Source: CAVPJW01 sp963705525
Lineage (GTDB): Bacteria; Acidobacteriota; Vicinamibacteria; Vicinamibacterales; CAVPJW01
Assembly (NCBI GenBank): GCA_963705525.1
Contig: CAVPJW010000004.1
Span: 868,001-932,000 of the forward strand
Reading direction: 5' to 3'
Length of the DNA: 64,000 nt
Each line of letters starts with the position of its first letter. The stretch's first letter is position 1. The notes below the pieces were generated by a model that worked only from the letters and a program-made list of their open reading frames with translations, was not told where the DNA came from and ran no database searches. The position numbers were made by a program, and so were the translations under genes. Shown here in pieces: positions 1-10,230 of this stretch.

Positions 1-2
1 CC

Positions 3-1307
3 GGCGTGACCGTCGCCGACGGCACGGATGTGGGCGCACGGATGACAGCGTATCGCTGGCATATCGCCGATCCGATTCCCTTCAAAACCAGCCTTCGATT
101 CGACATCGAGCACGCCGGCTGGACGTTTGGCGCCGACGGATCGGTCCGGTCTGCGTTCGAGGAACGACCCGATCTCTTCAGCACCGTCGCGTTCTGGTAT
201 CACCTCGGCATTGCGCGCGATCAGCCGGAGCCGCCATACGGGTCGGCGCGGCTGCCCCAAGGCAACGCGCAGCAGATCGAGGCAGAGGGCCTGTTCGATC
301 GCGTCAAGACCTCCGGCGGCAAGGCCGTCATCGAGAAGGAAGTGTTCTGGTCGAAAGACCTGCTCGCATTCAAGGCCACGAGCATTGGCGCACGGATCGA
401 CGTGCCGCTCGACGTGCCGGCGGACGGATACTACGAGGTGATCGCCCAGATGGGCATGAGCCCCGACTACGGCGTCTACTCGACGCTGATCGATGACAAG
501 CCGACAGGCGCGTCGGTTGATCTGACGCAGGAAGCCGGCGCCAATACAGGCGCCGCGGGCATCATCGACAGCTATTACACGGAAACGTTCGTCGGCGAGG
601 ATCGGATGCTGGCGTGGCGCAAGCTGACCAAGGGCGAACACACGGTGTCGTTCGTCTGCACCGGCAAGAATGCACTTGCCACCGGCTACAACCTGGGCAT
701 CGACGCCCTCGTCCTGGCTCGCGTGGCATCCGAGGACACTCCGGGACAGAACACGTCATCGGCCGACAATCTCGCCGACCAGATCCGGCAGATCGGCCAG
801 CTTGGTGCGTCAGCTGCCGCTCAGCTCCCGAAGATTCTCAGTGCGCTCGGCGACGCGAAGCCCGACGTGCGCATCGCGGCCGCCTGGAGCCTGTCGCAGA
901 TGGGAACGGCGGCGGCGCCTGCAGTCGATGCGCTCATCAAGTCGCTCGACGATGAGGATCCGATCGTGCGCGGGCTCGTGGCGCTCTCCTTGCGCGACGC
1001 CGGCCCATCGGCCGAACGCGCCGTCGCCGCACTCACCGCACACCTCGCGGATCCCGACGAAAACGTCCGCATGGTGACCGCCCAGGCGCTCGCGGCCAGG
1101 GGGATCGGCGCGAAGAGTGCGCTCCAGGCCTTGATGGACGCGTGCCGCGCACCAGGACAGCATGTGCACGTCCTGCGCAGCCTCGCGGACGCGCTCGGCG
1201 CGATCGGGCCCGACGCGGCGCCCGCGCTGCCGGTGCTGCGGGAACTGATCGGCCAGCCGCGCGTGCAATGGGCGGCGGAAGCGGCCGTCGCGAAGATACA
1301 GAAATAA
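3..1307 (+). CDS. GH172-like (DUF2961) C-terminal domain with HEAT repeats, 5' partial
   Basis: The reading frame is open at the window edge, so the true start lies upstream; a GTG at 6 is only the first possible start seen. The first ~235 residues contain a TAYRWHIADPIPF block and an FSTVAFWY block, which resemble the C-terminal half of the DUF2961/GH172 family (glycosidases acting on fructofuranosides or arabinofuranosides). Residues ~255-433 are alanine-rich helical repeats (e.g. DVRIAAAWSLSQMG, NVRMVTAQALAARG) typical of HEAT repeats. The fusion suggests a secreted glycosidase with a protein-binding tail. The GH29 and GH116 genes downstream support a role in glycan breakdown. The catalytic part is outside the window, so the activity is inferred. 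Confidence 0.7.
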   Translation, partial: GVTVADGTDVGARMTAYRWHIADPIPFKTSLRFDIEHAGWTFGADGSVRSAFEERPDLFSTVAFWYHLGIARDQPEPPYGSARLPQGNAQQIEAEGLFDRVKTSGGKAVIEKEVFWSKDLLAFKATSIGARIDVPLDVPADGYYEVIAQMGMSPDYGVYSTLIDDKPTGASVDLTQEAGANTGAAGIIDSYYTETFVGEDRMLAWRKLTKGEHTVSFVCTGKNALATGYNLGIDALVLARVASEDTPGQNTSSADNLADQIRQIGQLGASAAAQLPKILSALGDAKPDVRIAAAWSLSQMGTAAAPAVDALIKSLDDEDPIVRGLVALSLRDAGPSAERAVAALTAHLADPDENVRMVTAQALAARGIGAKSALQALMDACRAPGQHVHVLRSLADALGAIGPDAAPALPVLRELIGQPRVQWAAEAAVAKIQK

Positions 1308-1318
1308 GAAGTCGCAGG

Positions 1319-1346
1319 GTCGTCCTTCGACATAGCTCAGGACGAC
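1319..1346. repeat. REP-like intergenic repeat, copy 1
   Basis: This 28-bp stretch recurs exactly, in inverted orientation, at 11359-11386. The adjoining 18 bp (1347-1364) recurs inverted at 11313-11330. Both copies lie between genes, which is the pattern of a dispersed palindromic (REP-like) element. Confidence 0.6.
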
Positions 1347-1396
1347 TGAGCCCGTCGAAGCGTCACAGTGTCTAGGAGTCGAAGGGTCAGAACATC

Positions 1397-2221
1397 GTGA
1401 CTGATCAGGAACAGCCGACGGTGTCCGACGAAGAAGCGCCTCCCGAACGGAAGCGGGGGCGCTTCGTGCTTTTTGCGGCGATGCTCGCGGCGCTGTTCGT
1501 CGTCGCATTTCTGGCCGTCAACTTCCTCGATCGGCGCGGGGAACCGCCCGCAAAAGAGGCGGCAGCGCCTCCGAGGACGCCGGAGCCGGCACCGGTGGCC
1601 GCGCCTGAGCCTACCCCGGCGCCCGCAGCGCCGGAGCCGGTCGATGCCGACGCCGCCTCACGACGGAACACGCGAAACCGGGCGCGTCCCACCCCTGCCC
1701 CGGCGCCGGCCGCGGCACCTGAGACCGGCGCCCTCCAGGTCGAGAGCGACGTGCCAGGCGCTTCGGTCTTCGTCGATCGCGTGTACGTCGGCTCGACGCC
1801 TGTCACCGCGAGAGACCTGACGCCCGGTTCCCATCGCTTGAATGTGTCCGTCGACGGCTATGAAGGCATCGCGCAATCCGTCGAGATCGCGGCGGGCGAC
1901 AATTCCGTGACGGTCAGGTTCAAGGACGTCGTGCTCAACGAAGCGATCGGGGTCCAGCACAAGCACAGCTTCGGGTCGTGCGAGGGACGGCTCGTGGCAG
2001 ACCTTCACGGTCTCAAGTACGAAACCACTCACAAGCAGGACGCGTTTCAGATAGCATTCACCGATCTTGAACGCTTCGAGATCGACTATCTCAAGAGCAA
2101 CCTGCTCGTGAAGCGAAGGGGCGGCAAGGCGTTCAACTTCACGGATCCTGAAGGGAAGGCCGATCGGCTGCTCGTCTTTCACCGCAATGTCGAGAAAGCG
2201 CGGGAGAAGCTCAAGGGATAA
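1397..2221 (+). CDS. PEGA-domain protein with one N-terminal membrane helix
   Basis: The protein has 274 residues from a GTG start. A short charged N-terminus is followed by one hydrophobic segment (about residues 24-42, FVLFAAMLAALFVVAFLAV). Then comes a Pro/Ala-rich linker (~50-115) and a PEGA-type beta domain (~118-175, with GASVFVDRVYVGSTPV and HRLNVSVDGYEG). PEGA domains are surface or periplasmic sandwich modules, often attached to regulators or envelope proteins. The last ~95 residues (with a CEGRLVADLHGLKYET motif) match no family I know. It is predicted to be anchored in the inner membrane with the bulk outside. Its role is unknown; it sits just upstream of the fucosidase gene but is not coupled to it. 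Confidence 0.7.
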   Translation: MTDQEQPTVSDEEAPPERKRGRFVLFAAMLAALFVVAFLAVNFLDRRGEPPAKEAAAPPRTPEPAPVAAPEPTPAPAAPEPVDADAASRRNTRNRARPTPAPAPAAAPETGALQVESDVPGASVFVDRVYVGSTPVTARDLTPGSHRLNVSVDGYEGIAQSVEIAAGDNSVTVRFKDVVLNEAIGVQHKHSFGSCEGRLVADLHGLKYETTHKQDAFQIAFTDLERFEIDYLKSNLLVKRRGGKAFNFTDPEGKADRLLVFHRNVEKAREKLKG

Positions 2222-2224
2222 ACA

Positions 2225-2269
2225 GGTCCTCAAGGTCCTACAGGTCCTCTGGGTCCTTCGGGTTCAAGG
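2225..2269. repeat. Tandem 9-bp repeat, about five units
   Basis: Five consecutive 9-bp units begin GGTCCT or a close variant (GGTCCTCAA, GGTCCTACA, GGTCCTCTG, GGTCCTTCG, GGTTCAAGG). They start just after the stop codon of the PEGA gene. They can be read as codons but are probably intergenic, because a better fucosidase start with a ribosome binding site lies downstream at 2307. Confidence 0.7.
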
Positions 2270-2306
2270 ACTGAAGATTCACATTACGAGGTTCGAGGAG
2301 GTGGGC

Positions 2307-3635
2307 GTGCGGGGCTTCAGAGAGAAGACCCTCAAGTGTCACGCGGGTGTCGCGGCGGTGGCCGTTCTGCTGTGCTCCGCGGGCCTGACGTCGCAAACGG
2401 CCTACACGCCGACGCCGGCCAACCTCGAGGCCCGGCGCTGGTTTCAGGACGCGCGGTTCGGCCTGTTCATCCACTGGGGCGTCTACAGCGTCCTCGGCGA
2501 CGGCGAATGGGTGATGAACAACCGCGGCATCAAGATCGCCGACTACGAGAAGCTGCCGCCGCAGTTCAATCCCACCAAGTTCGACCCCGCCGAGTGGGTC
2601 GGCCTCGCCAAGGCCGCCGGCGTGCGGTACATCACGATCACATCGAAACACCACGACGGCTTCGCGATGTTCGATTCGAAGATCAGCGACTGGGACATCG
2701 TCGATCGCACACCCTATGGGCGTGATGTCCTGAAGATGCTGGCGGAGGAATGCCATCGACAGGGAGTGAAACTGTTCTTCTATCATTCGCAGCTCGACTG
2801 GCATCATCCCGACTACTTCCCGCGCGGCTTCACCGGAAACACGAGCGGCCGACCCGATGCCGGCACGTGGGACAAGTACCTCGCCTACATGGACGGTCAG
2901 CTGCGAGAACTGCTCACCAACTACGGTGAGATCGGCGGCATCTGGTTCGACGGCATGTGGGATCGCTACGCGGCCGACTGGCGCCTTGACCGCACATACA
3001 AACTGATTCACGACCTGCAACCACAAGCGCTCATCGGATCGAACCACCATCGACTCCCCAATTCCGGCGAAGACTTTCAGATGTTCGAGAAGGATCTTCC
3101 CGGACAGAACACCGTCGGATTCAACACCACCGACGTGGGTCAACTCCCGCTCGAGACCTGCGAGACGATGAACGGCGCGTGGGGCTTCAATCTCACCGAC
3201 AGCAACTACAAGAGCACGCGCGATCTCATCAGGTATCTCGTCCGAGCGGCCGGCCTGAACGCCAACTTCCTGCTGAACGTCGGCCCGATGCCGAATGGGA
3301 CGATTCAGCCGGAGTTCGTCACGCGGCTACGCGAAATGGGCAAGTGGCTCGAGACAAACGGCGAGGCCATCTACGGCACGAGGGGCGGCCCCATCTCGCC
3401 GCGGCCGTGGGGCGTCACGACCCAGAAACAGAACCGGGTTTACGTGCACGTGCTCGACTGGCCCGATGACGTGCTGGCCATCCCGACTCTGCCAAAGCGA
3501 GTTCGTTCGGCGACCAGGCTGCGCGACGGCAGCGCGATCCCGGTCTCTACTCAGGACGCGAGCCTCGTGATCCGGCTTCCGCGCCGTGATCCGGCCGACC
3601 CTGACGAAGTCATCGTGCTCGAGCTCGAGATGTGA
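2307..3635 (+). CDS. Exported alpha-L-fucosidase, GH29
   Basis: A 442-residue protein that should hydrolyse terminal alpha-L-fucose from glycans with retention. The N-terminus is a Sec signal (hydrophobic AGVAAVAVLLCSAG). The catalytic TIM barrel follows, with RRWFQDARFGLFIHWG, TSKHHDGFAMF, the nucleophile motif IWFDG (Asp near residue 215) and the family block PLETCETMNGAWGFN. A beta-sandwich-like tail ends the protein. I chose GTG 2307 because GAGGAGG lies about 5 bp upstream; longer versions would read through the 9-bp repeat. The GH116 gene starts 21 bp downstream, so the two are probably co-transcribed. The family call is secure; the natural fucoside is not known. Confidence 0.9.
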   Translation: MRGFREKTLKCHAGVAAVAVLLCSAGLTSQTAYTPTPANLEARRWFQDARFGLFIHWGVYSVLGDGEWVMNNRGIKIADYEKLPPQFNPTKFDPAEWVGLAKAAGVRYITITSKHHDGFAMFDSKISDWDIVDRTPYGRDVLKMLAEECHRQGVKLFFYHSQLDWHHPDYFPRGFTGNTSGRPDAGTWDKYLAYMDGQLRELLTNYGEIGGIWFDGMWDRYAADWRLDRTYKLIHDLQPQALIGSNHHRLPNSGEDFQMFEKDLPGQNTVGFNTTDVGQLPLETCETMNGAWGFNLTDSNYKSTRDLIRYLVRAAGLNANFLLNVGPMPNGTIQPEFVTRLREMGKWLETNGEAIYGTRGGPISPRPWGVTTQKQNRVYVHVLDWPDDVLAIPTLPKRVRSATRLRDGSAIPVSTQDASLVIRLPRRDPADPDEVIVLELEM

Positions 3636-3656
3636 GTCCGTTGGAGGAATGAACGC

Positions 3657-6467
3657 ATGAGCGACGACAAAGACACAAAGGTCAGCCGCCGCGATTTCAT
3701 CGTCGAAAGCTCGACGGCCATCGTCGGCGCCACGACAATCGCCGGATCGGCAGCCACGGCCGAGCAGGCCAAGGAGAGCCGCGCGCCGGCCGCGCCGCCA
3801 ACATTCAAGTCTCCCGCCGGATCGACGATCCCGTTTTCTCAGCAGGAGCTTCTTGCCACGGCGAACGCCCGAACGTTCACGGGCGCGCAACTTGGTGAGA
3901 TCGCGTTTCCATTGGGAGGCATCGGAACGGGAACCGTCTCGCTCGGGGGGCGCGGCGACTTCCGCGACTGGGAGATCTTCAACCGGCCCAACAAGGGCAA
4001 GGTGCTGCCGTTTACGTTCGTCGCGCTCTGGGCGAAGCCGGCGTCCGGAACACCGGTCGTGAAGGTGGTCGAGGCGCCGCTCCAGCCTCCGTTCCGTGGC
4101 CGCGACGGCGTGCCGCGGTTCAGCGCGCAGGGACTCCCGCGGCTCGCTGGCGCGCGGTTCACCGGAGCCTATCCGTTCGCGGAGATTGCCTTCGAAGACA
4201 CCAGCCTTCCAGTGTCGGTGAGCCTGGAAGCGTTCAATCCCTTCATTCCCCTGCAGGTCGATGATTCAGCGCTGCCGGTGGCAATCCTGCGGTACAAGGT
4301 GACGAACAGATCGACAGGACCGGTTGACCTAGCGCTGGCGTTCTCGATCCTCAATGCGGTGGGTTACGACGGAAAGACGCCGCTCGACAGCGAGACCTTC
4401 GAAGGCTTCGGCCAGAACATCACGCGGCTCCGTCGCGAGTCGTCGATGTCGGGCCTCGACCTTCGCTCGAACAAATACGAGCCCGACAACATCCGCTTCG
4501 GATCCATGGCGCTCGTGACGCGACATCCGGAAATCACGGGGCGCACCGCCTGGGAAGGTGGGCAGTGGTGGGATTCCTTCCAGAAGTGGTTCGACGAATA
4601 CGATGCATCGGGAACGCTGGCGGACACCCACGAGCCGACGCCCAGCGAGAACGGTGTCTCGAACTACGCAACGCTCGCGCCCCGTTTCAATCTGAAACCT
4701 GGCGAAACACGCTCGGTGGAATTCGTGCTCGCCTGGTATTTCCCCGTTCGCGAGAACTACTGGAACAAGGAGGTTGAGGTCCGCGGCTGGAAGCTCAGAA
4801 ACGACTACGGCACCCGCTTCAAGGACGCCTGGGATGTCGCCTCGTACACGGTTCAGAATCTCGACCGCATGGAGCGCGACACGCGCGCCTTTCAGCGGGC
4901 CCTGATGAACTCGTCGTTGCCAGCCGCCGTGCTCGACGCGGTGTCCAGCCAGATGTCGATCATCCGCACGACGACCTGCCTCCTGCTCGAAGGCAAGCAT
5001 TTTCATGCCTTCGAAGGGAGCAACGACGATGCCGGCTGCTGCCCGATGAACTGCACGCACGTCTGGAACTACGAGCAGGCGCTGGCGCACCTGTTCCCCG
5101 AGCTCGAGCGATCGATGCGCGTCACCGATTTCACCGTCAATCTCCATGACGATGGGGCGATGGCGTTCAGGACTCTGCTCCCCGCCGGACGCGCGCTGTG
5201 GAAGTTCAAGCCGGCGGCCGACGGACAGATGGGCTGCATCATGAAGCTGTACCGCGAGTGGCAGCTCTCGGGAGACGACGCCTTTCTCAGGAGTCTGTGG
5301 CCGTCGGCCAAGAAGGCCCTCGAGTACGCCTGGAAGAGCTGGGACGCCGACAAAGACGGCGTGATGGAAGGCGAACAGCACAACACCTACGACATCGAGT
5401 TCTACGGGCCGAACACGATGATGGGGACGCTCTACCTGGGCGCGCTCGTGGCTGGCGAACGCATGGCGCGCGCCGTCGGCGACACGGCTGCGGCCGACCA
5501 GTACCACGCCATCTTCGAGAAGGGACGACAGAAGCTCGATCAGGAGCTCTGGGCCAACGGGTTCTACGTACAGAAGGTGCCGGACGTGAAGGACATTCGT
5601 GTCAACGATGTGGAAAACCAGGAAGCGTGGCACGCGTCTGCCATCGAGCAGGGAGGCGTGAAATATCAATACGGCGATGGCTGTCTCTCCGATCAGCTGC
5701 TGGGTCAGTGGTTCGCCGCCGTCGTGGGTCTTGGCTATCTCCTGCCGGAAGACCATACGCGTGAAACACTGACGTCGATCTACCTGAACAACTTCCGCCA
5801 CAACTTCATGGGCCATCCGAACACGCAGCGCATCTACGCGCTCAATGATGAAAAGGGTCTCCTGCTCTGCAGCTGGCCGCGGGGCAATCGGCCCAAGCTT
5901 CCGTTCGTCTACTCCGACGAGGTCTGGACCGGCATCGAATACCAGGTCGCCGCACATCTGATCTATGAAGGGCTGGTCATGGAAGGGCTCGCCATCACCA
6001 AGGCCGTGCGCGATCGATACGATGGTCAGAGACGGAATCCATGGAACGAAGTCGAATGCGGCAACCACTATGCGCGCGCGCTCTCGAGCTGGTCGCTGCT
6101 CACAGGCCTCTCGGGCTATCACTACTCGGCGCCGGACCAGCGGCTGGCGTTCGCTCCCCGGCTGAATGCAGGCGATTTTCGTGTGTTCTTTTCGACGGGA
6201 AGCGGCTGGGGCGTCTACAGCCAGAAGGTGAACCGCCAGGACACCGTCGTCGCGCTCCAGCTCACCTTCGGATCTCTCAACGTGAAGGAATTGGCATTGC
6301 CCGTCGATCTGAGCGGTCAGAACGTGACGGCGAGGCTTGGTGACGCGTCCATCGGAGCGAAACGACTCGAGAATGGTGCGGTCGCATTCGACCAGCCGCT
6401 TCGGCTCGAGGCGGGGGCGACGCTCAACCTGACCATGACCAACGCGACGTCAAACCGCAAGGCTTGA
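3657..6467 (+). CDS. GH116 family glycosidase (GBA2-like), Tat-exported
   Basis: 936 residues. The N-terminus SRRDFIVESSTAIVGATTI is a twin-arginine signal, so export in folded form is likely. An N-terminal beta-sandwich domain (~60-400, with GEIAFPLGGIGTGTVSLGGRGDFRDWEI, the hallmark start of GBA2/GH116 proteins) precedes an (alpha/alpha)6 catalytic domain (~430-850). That domain shows FHAFEGSNDDAGCCPMNCTHVWNYEQ, the segment expected to hold the nucleophile Glu, and HNTYDIEFYGPNTMM, which fits the acid/base Asp segment. GH116 enzymes are beta-glucosidases, beta-xylosidases or glucosylceramidases. It follows the fucosidase by 21 bp. The exact substrate cannot be read from sequence. Confidence 0.88.
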   Translation: MSDDKDTKVSRRDFIVESSTAIVGATTIAGSAATAEQAKESRAPAAPPTFKSPAGSTIPFSQQELLATANARTFTGAQLGEIAFPLGGIGTGTVSLGGRGDFRDWEIFNRPNKGKVLPFTFVALWAKPASGTPVVKVVEAPLQPPFRGRDGVPRFSAQGLPRLAGARFTGAYPFAEIAFEDTSLPVSVSLEAFNPFIPLQVDDSALPVAILRYKVTNRSTGPVDLALAFSILNAVGYDGKTPLDSETFEGFGQNITRLRRESSMSGLDLRSNKYEPDNIRFGSMALVTRHPEITGRTAWEGGQWWDSFQKWFDEYDASGTLADTHEPTPSENGVSNYATLAPRFNLKPGETRSVEFVLAWYFPVRENYWNKEVEVRGWKLRNDYGTRFKDAWDVASYTVQNLDRMERDTRAFQRALMNSSLPAAVLDAVSSQMSIIRTTTCLLLEGKHFHAFEGSNDDAGCCPMNCTHVWNYEQALAHLFPELERSMRVTDFTVNLHDDGAMAFRTLLPAGRALWKFKPAADGQMGCIMKLYREWQLSGDDAFLRSLWPSAKKALEYAWKSWDADKDGVMEGEQHNTYDIEFYGPNTMMGTLYLGALVAGERMARAVGDTAAADQYHAIFEKGRQKLDQELWANGFYVQKVPDVKDIRVNDVENQEAWHASAIEQGGVKYQYGDGCLSDQLLGQWFAAVVGLGYLLPEDHTRETLTSIYLNNFRHNFMGHPNTQRIYALNDEKGLLLCSWPRGNRPKLPFVYSDEVWTGIEYQVAAHLIYEGLVMEGLAITKAVRDRYDGQRRNPWNEVECGNHYARALSSWSLLTGLSGYHYSAPDQRLAFAPRLNAGDFRVFFSTGSGWGVYSQKVNRQDTVVALQLTFGSLNVKELALPVDLSGQNVTARLGDASIGAKRLENGAVAFDQPLRLEAGATLNLTMTNATSNRKA

Positions 6468-6490
6468 AGATCATCGGGAGATAGAGCCTG

Positions 6491-6622
6491 CTAGGCGAGC
6501 TGGCGAGTCCTGAGATAGACAACTGAGAGCACGATCACGACCGCGCAGACCGTAATCGGAGAGACCGACATGAACGCGGCGTACCCTCGTCTGCCCATCA
6601 CGTCAAAAATGCTGAAGGCCAT
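6491..6622 (-). other. Possible 43-residue membrane peptide or permease remnant
   Basis: A short frame downstream of the topoisomerase gene encodes one hydrophobic segment (SVSPITVCAVVIVLSVVYLR) after an MAFSIFDV start. The GYAAFMS-helix-LR pattern is reminiscent of the last helix of sugar ABC permeases, so it may be a decayed 3' end. There is no ribosome binding site and upstream reading enters the topoisomerase gene in another frame. I would not rely on it as a gene. Confidence 0.18.
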
Positions 6623-6665
6623 CGTGACGAGCAGACGACTGACGCGTCGGGCTCGCCGATTGTCT

Positions 6666-8573
<1,908 letters not shown>

Positions 8574-8666
8574 CGTGCTGACCAATATGTTACAGGCTCG
8601 GTCAACACTCGCACTTCGATCATGCGGGAATGTCCCGCCTCGAGCGCGCTCGACGATCGGTTGGAC

Positions 8667-9125
8667 TCAGCGGAAGGTGTAGCCTATGCCGAACTTGACA
8701 TCGGGGCTGTCGATCGTCCCGATCTTCACTTCGAACATGAGGCCCTTGCGGTGCTCGAGGCCGAAGAGGATATTGAAACCGCCTTGCGCGTCGGTCTCGT
8801 GCTCGCCGTCGTAGATGTTGATGGCGGGCCCGGCTCCCGCGTAAATGCTCCACGGCTGTCCCTTGAGCGGAAAGAAATACGCGAACTCGAGATTCGCCGC
8901 GATGAGCGTGACATCGTCGCCGAGACCGATCTCCAGGTTGGGCCGGAAGTGGAGATGCTCGACAATCGGCCCGGTGTCGACGTGCCCTCCAAAGTAGAAC
9001 TGATCGGGATCGGCGCTGGCGCCGGCTCGCACGCCAAACTCCTGAGCGGCCACCGGTCTTGACCACGACGAACAGAGGACGAATGCAAGAATGAGAACTC
9101 GAAGACCCGAAAGACGCATCATCAT
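8667..9125 (-). CDS. Small exported protein, probable outer-membrane beta-barrel
   Basis: 152 residues from the first ATG of an ATGATGATG run preceded by GCGAGG. The signal peptide (MRLSGLRVLILAFVLCSSW ... AAQE) is followed by alternating amphipathic strands (EFGVRAGASA, DQFYFGGHVD, HFRPNLEIGLG, WSIYAGAGPAINIYDG, LMFEVKIGTI) and ends VKFGIGYTFR. This pattern is typical of small eight-stranded barrels of the OmpA/OprW sort. The gene precedes the topoisomerase gene by ~90 bp, which includes a small GCGGGA/TCCCGC hairpin near 8623-8637. No specific function can be assigned. Confidence 0.6.
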   Translation of the reverse strand: MMMRLSGLRVLILAFVLCSSWSRPVAAQEFGVRAGASADPDQFYFGGHVDTGPIVEHLHFRPNLEIGLGDDVTLIAANLEFAYFFPLKGQPWSIYAGAGPAINIYDGEHETDAQGGFNILFGLEHRKGLMFEVKIGTIDSPDVKFGIGYTFR

Positions 9126-9289
9126 CTGGCCTCGCTTCCTGCGACCGGCCGGCTGAACTTCAAGATCGTTGCCAAACGGCAAGATTTTGACGATTCGAGA
9201 GCTACCTCGACCGTTCGCAGGCCCTTACTTCGTCTATCGGGTGTAGTAGAAGCGGACTGTGGTGTAAGAAGTGAGGCCGCTGGCAGGCG

Positions 9290-10219
9290 TTAGGCCTGTT
9301 TCTGCCACTCGCGATCGAATGTCGCGCGATCGATGAATGACTTCTGCGTCCCGACATTCGTCGTCGAGATGGCCGCATAGAGGTTGGCCCGACGAAGGGC
9401 TTCGCGTTCCGACAGACCTTCGCCGAGGAACGTGGCGAAGCTGCCGATGAATGCGTCCCCGGCGCCCGTGCTGTCGATTGTATTGACGGGGAATGCCGGA
9501 ATGACGTCCATGCCATCAGCGCCCGCCAGGAGCGAACCGTTCGCCCCGAGCGTGAGGATGACGCGTCGAATGCCCTGCTTGAGAAGATGGCCGGCGCATG
9601 CCTTGGCCTGATCGGCGTTTGTCACGGGCATGCCCGTGATCGCCTCGGCTTCGCTTTCGTTCGGTACGAAGTAGTCGACCAGCGCAATTTTCTTGAGATC
9701 GAGGGCCTGGGCCGGCGCGGGGTTGAGAATGCAGCGGATGCCGTGCTGCCGCGCGAACTGTATCGTGTGGTACACGGTCTCGAGCGGCACCTCGAGCTGC
9801 AGGACGATGCAGTCTGCCTTCCGGAGCATGTCGGCGGCCTGATCGACGTCTGCTGGCCGCAACTCGTCGTTGGCGCCCTTGACGACGAAGATGTAGTTCT
9901 GGCCGGTCGGGTCCACGAAGATGGGCGCCACGCCGCTTGACGTGCCTTCGACCGTCTTTACGTGACTCGTATCGATGCCGCGCCCCTGGAAGTTCTGTAT
10001 GGTGGCTGGACCAAAAATGTCCGAACCCACGCGGCCCACCATCTGAACGTCGGCGCCACACAGGCGCGCCGCCACGGCCTGGTTGGCGCCCTTTCCGCCG
10101 AATCCCAGGTCGAATCGCTTGCCGAAAATCGTTTCACCAGGCCGCGGAAAGCGATCCATGAACGTCACGAGATCGACGTTGCAGCTTCCAACGATGGCGA
10201 TGCGAGGTCGGTTCGGCAT
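9290..10219 (-). CDS. rbsK: Ribokinase, PfkB family
   Basis: 309 residues. It should phosphorylate D-ribose to ribose 5-phosphate with ATP in the cytoplasm. PfkB features are clear: N-terminal VGSCNVDLV, the GGKGANQAVAAARL-type substrate motif (here FGGKGANQAVAARL), and the C-terminal signature DSTGAGDAFIGSF, whose GAGD Asp is the catalytic base. The length is normal for ribokinase. The gene starts 11 bp after the stop of a nucleoside hydrolase, and a DMT permease precedes that, so the three probably form one operon. The ribose released from nucleosides is the obvious substrate. Another PfkB sugar kinase activity is possible, but the context favours ribose. Confidence 0.88.
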   Translation of the reverse strand: MPNRPRIAIVGSCNVDLVTFMDRFPRPGETIFGKRFDLGFGGKGANQAVAARLCGADVQMVGRVGSDIFGPATIQNFQGRGIDTSHVKTVEGTSSGVAPIFVDPTGQNYIFVVKGANDELRPADVDQAADMLRKADCIVLQLEVPLETVYHTIQFARQHGIRCILNPAPAQALDLKKIALVDYFVPNESEAEAITGMPVTNADQAKACAGHLLKQGIRRVILTLGANGSLLAGADGMDVIPAFPVNTIDSTGAGDAFIGSFATFLGEGLSEREALRRANLYAAISTTNVGTQKSFIDRATFDREWQKQA

Positions 10220-10230
10220 GGTGGCTCGGC

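Noticed and set aside
4329..6122. 597-residue open frame antisense to the GH116 gene
   Set aside because: It mirrors a well-supported gene. Its protein is Arg/Val/His-rich with no family motif, as expected of antisense frames in GC-rich DNA.
8623..8637. GCGGGA/TCCCGC hairpin as a terminator
   Set aside because: It has only a 3-base loop and no T-tract on either strand, so I mention it only within the neighbouring gene entry.
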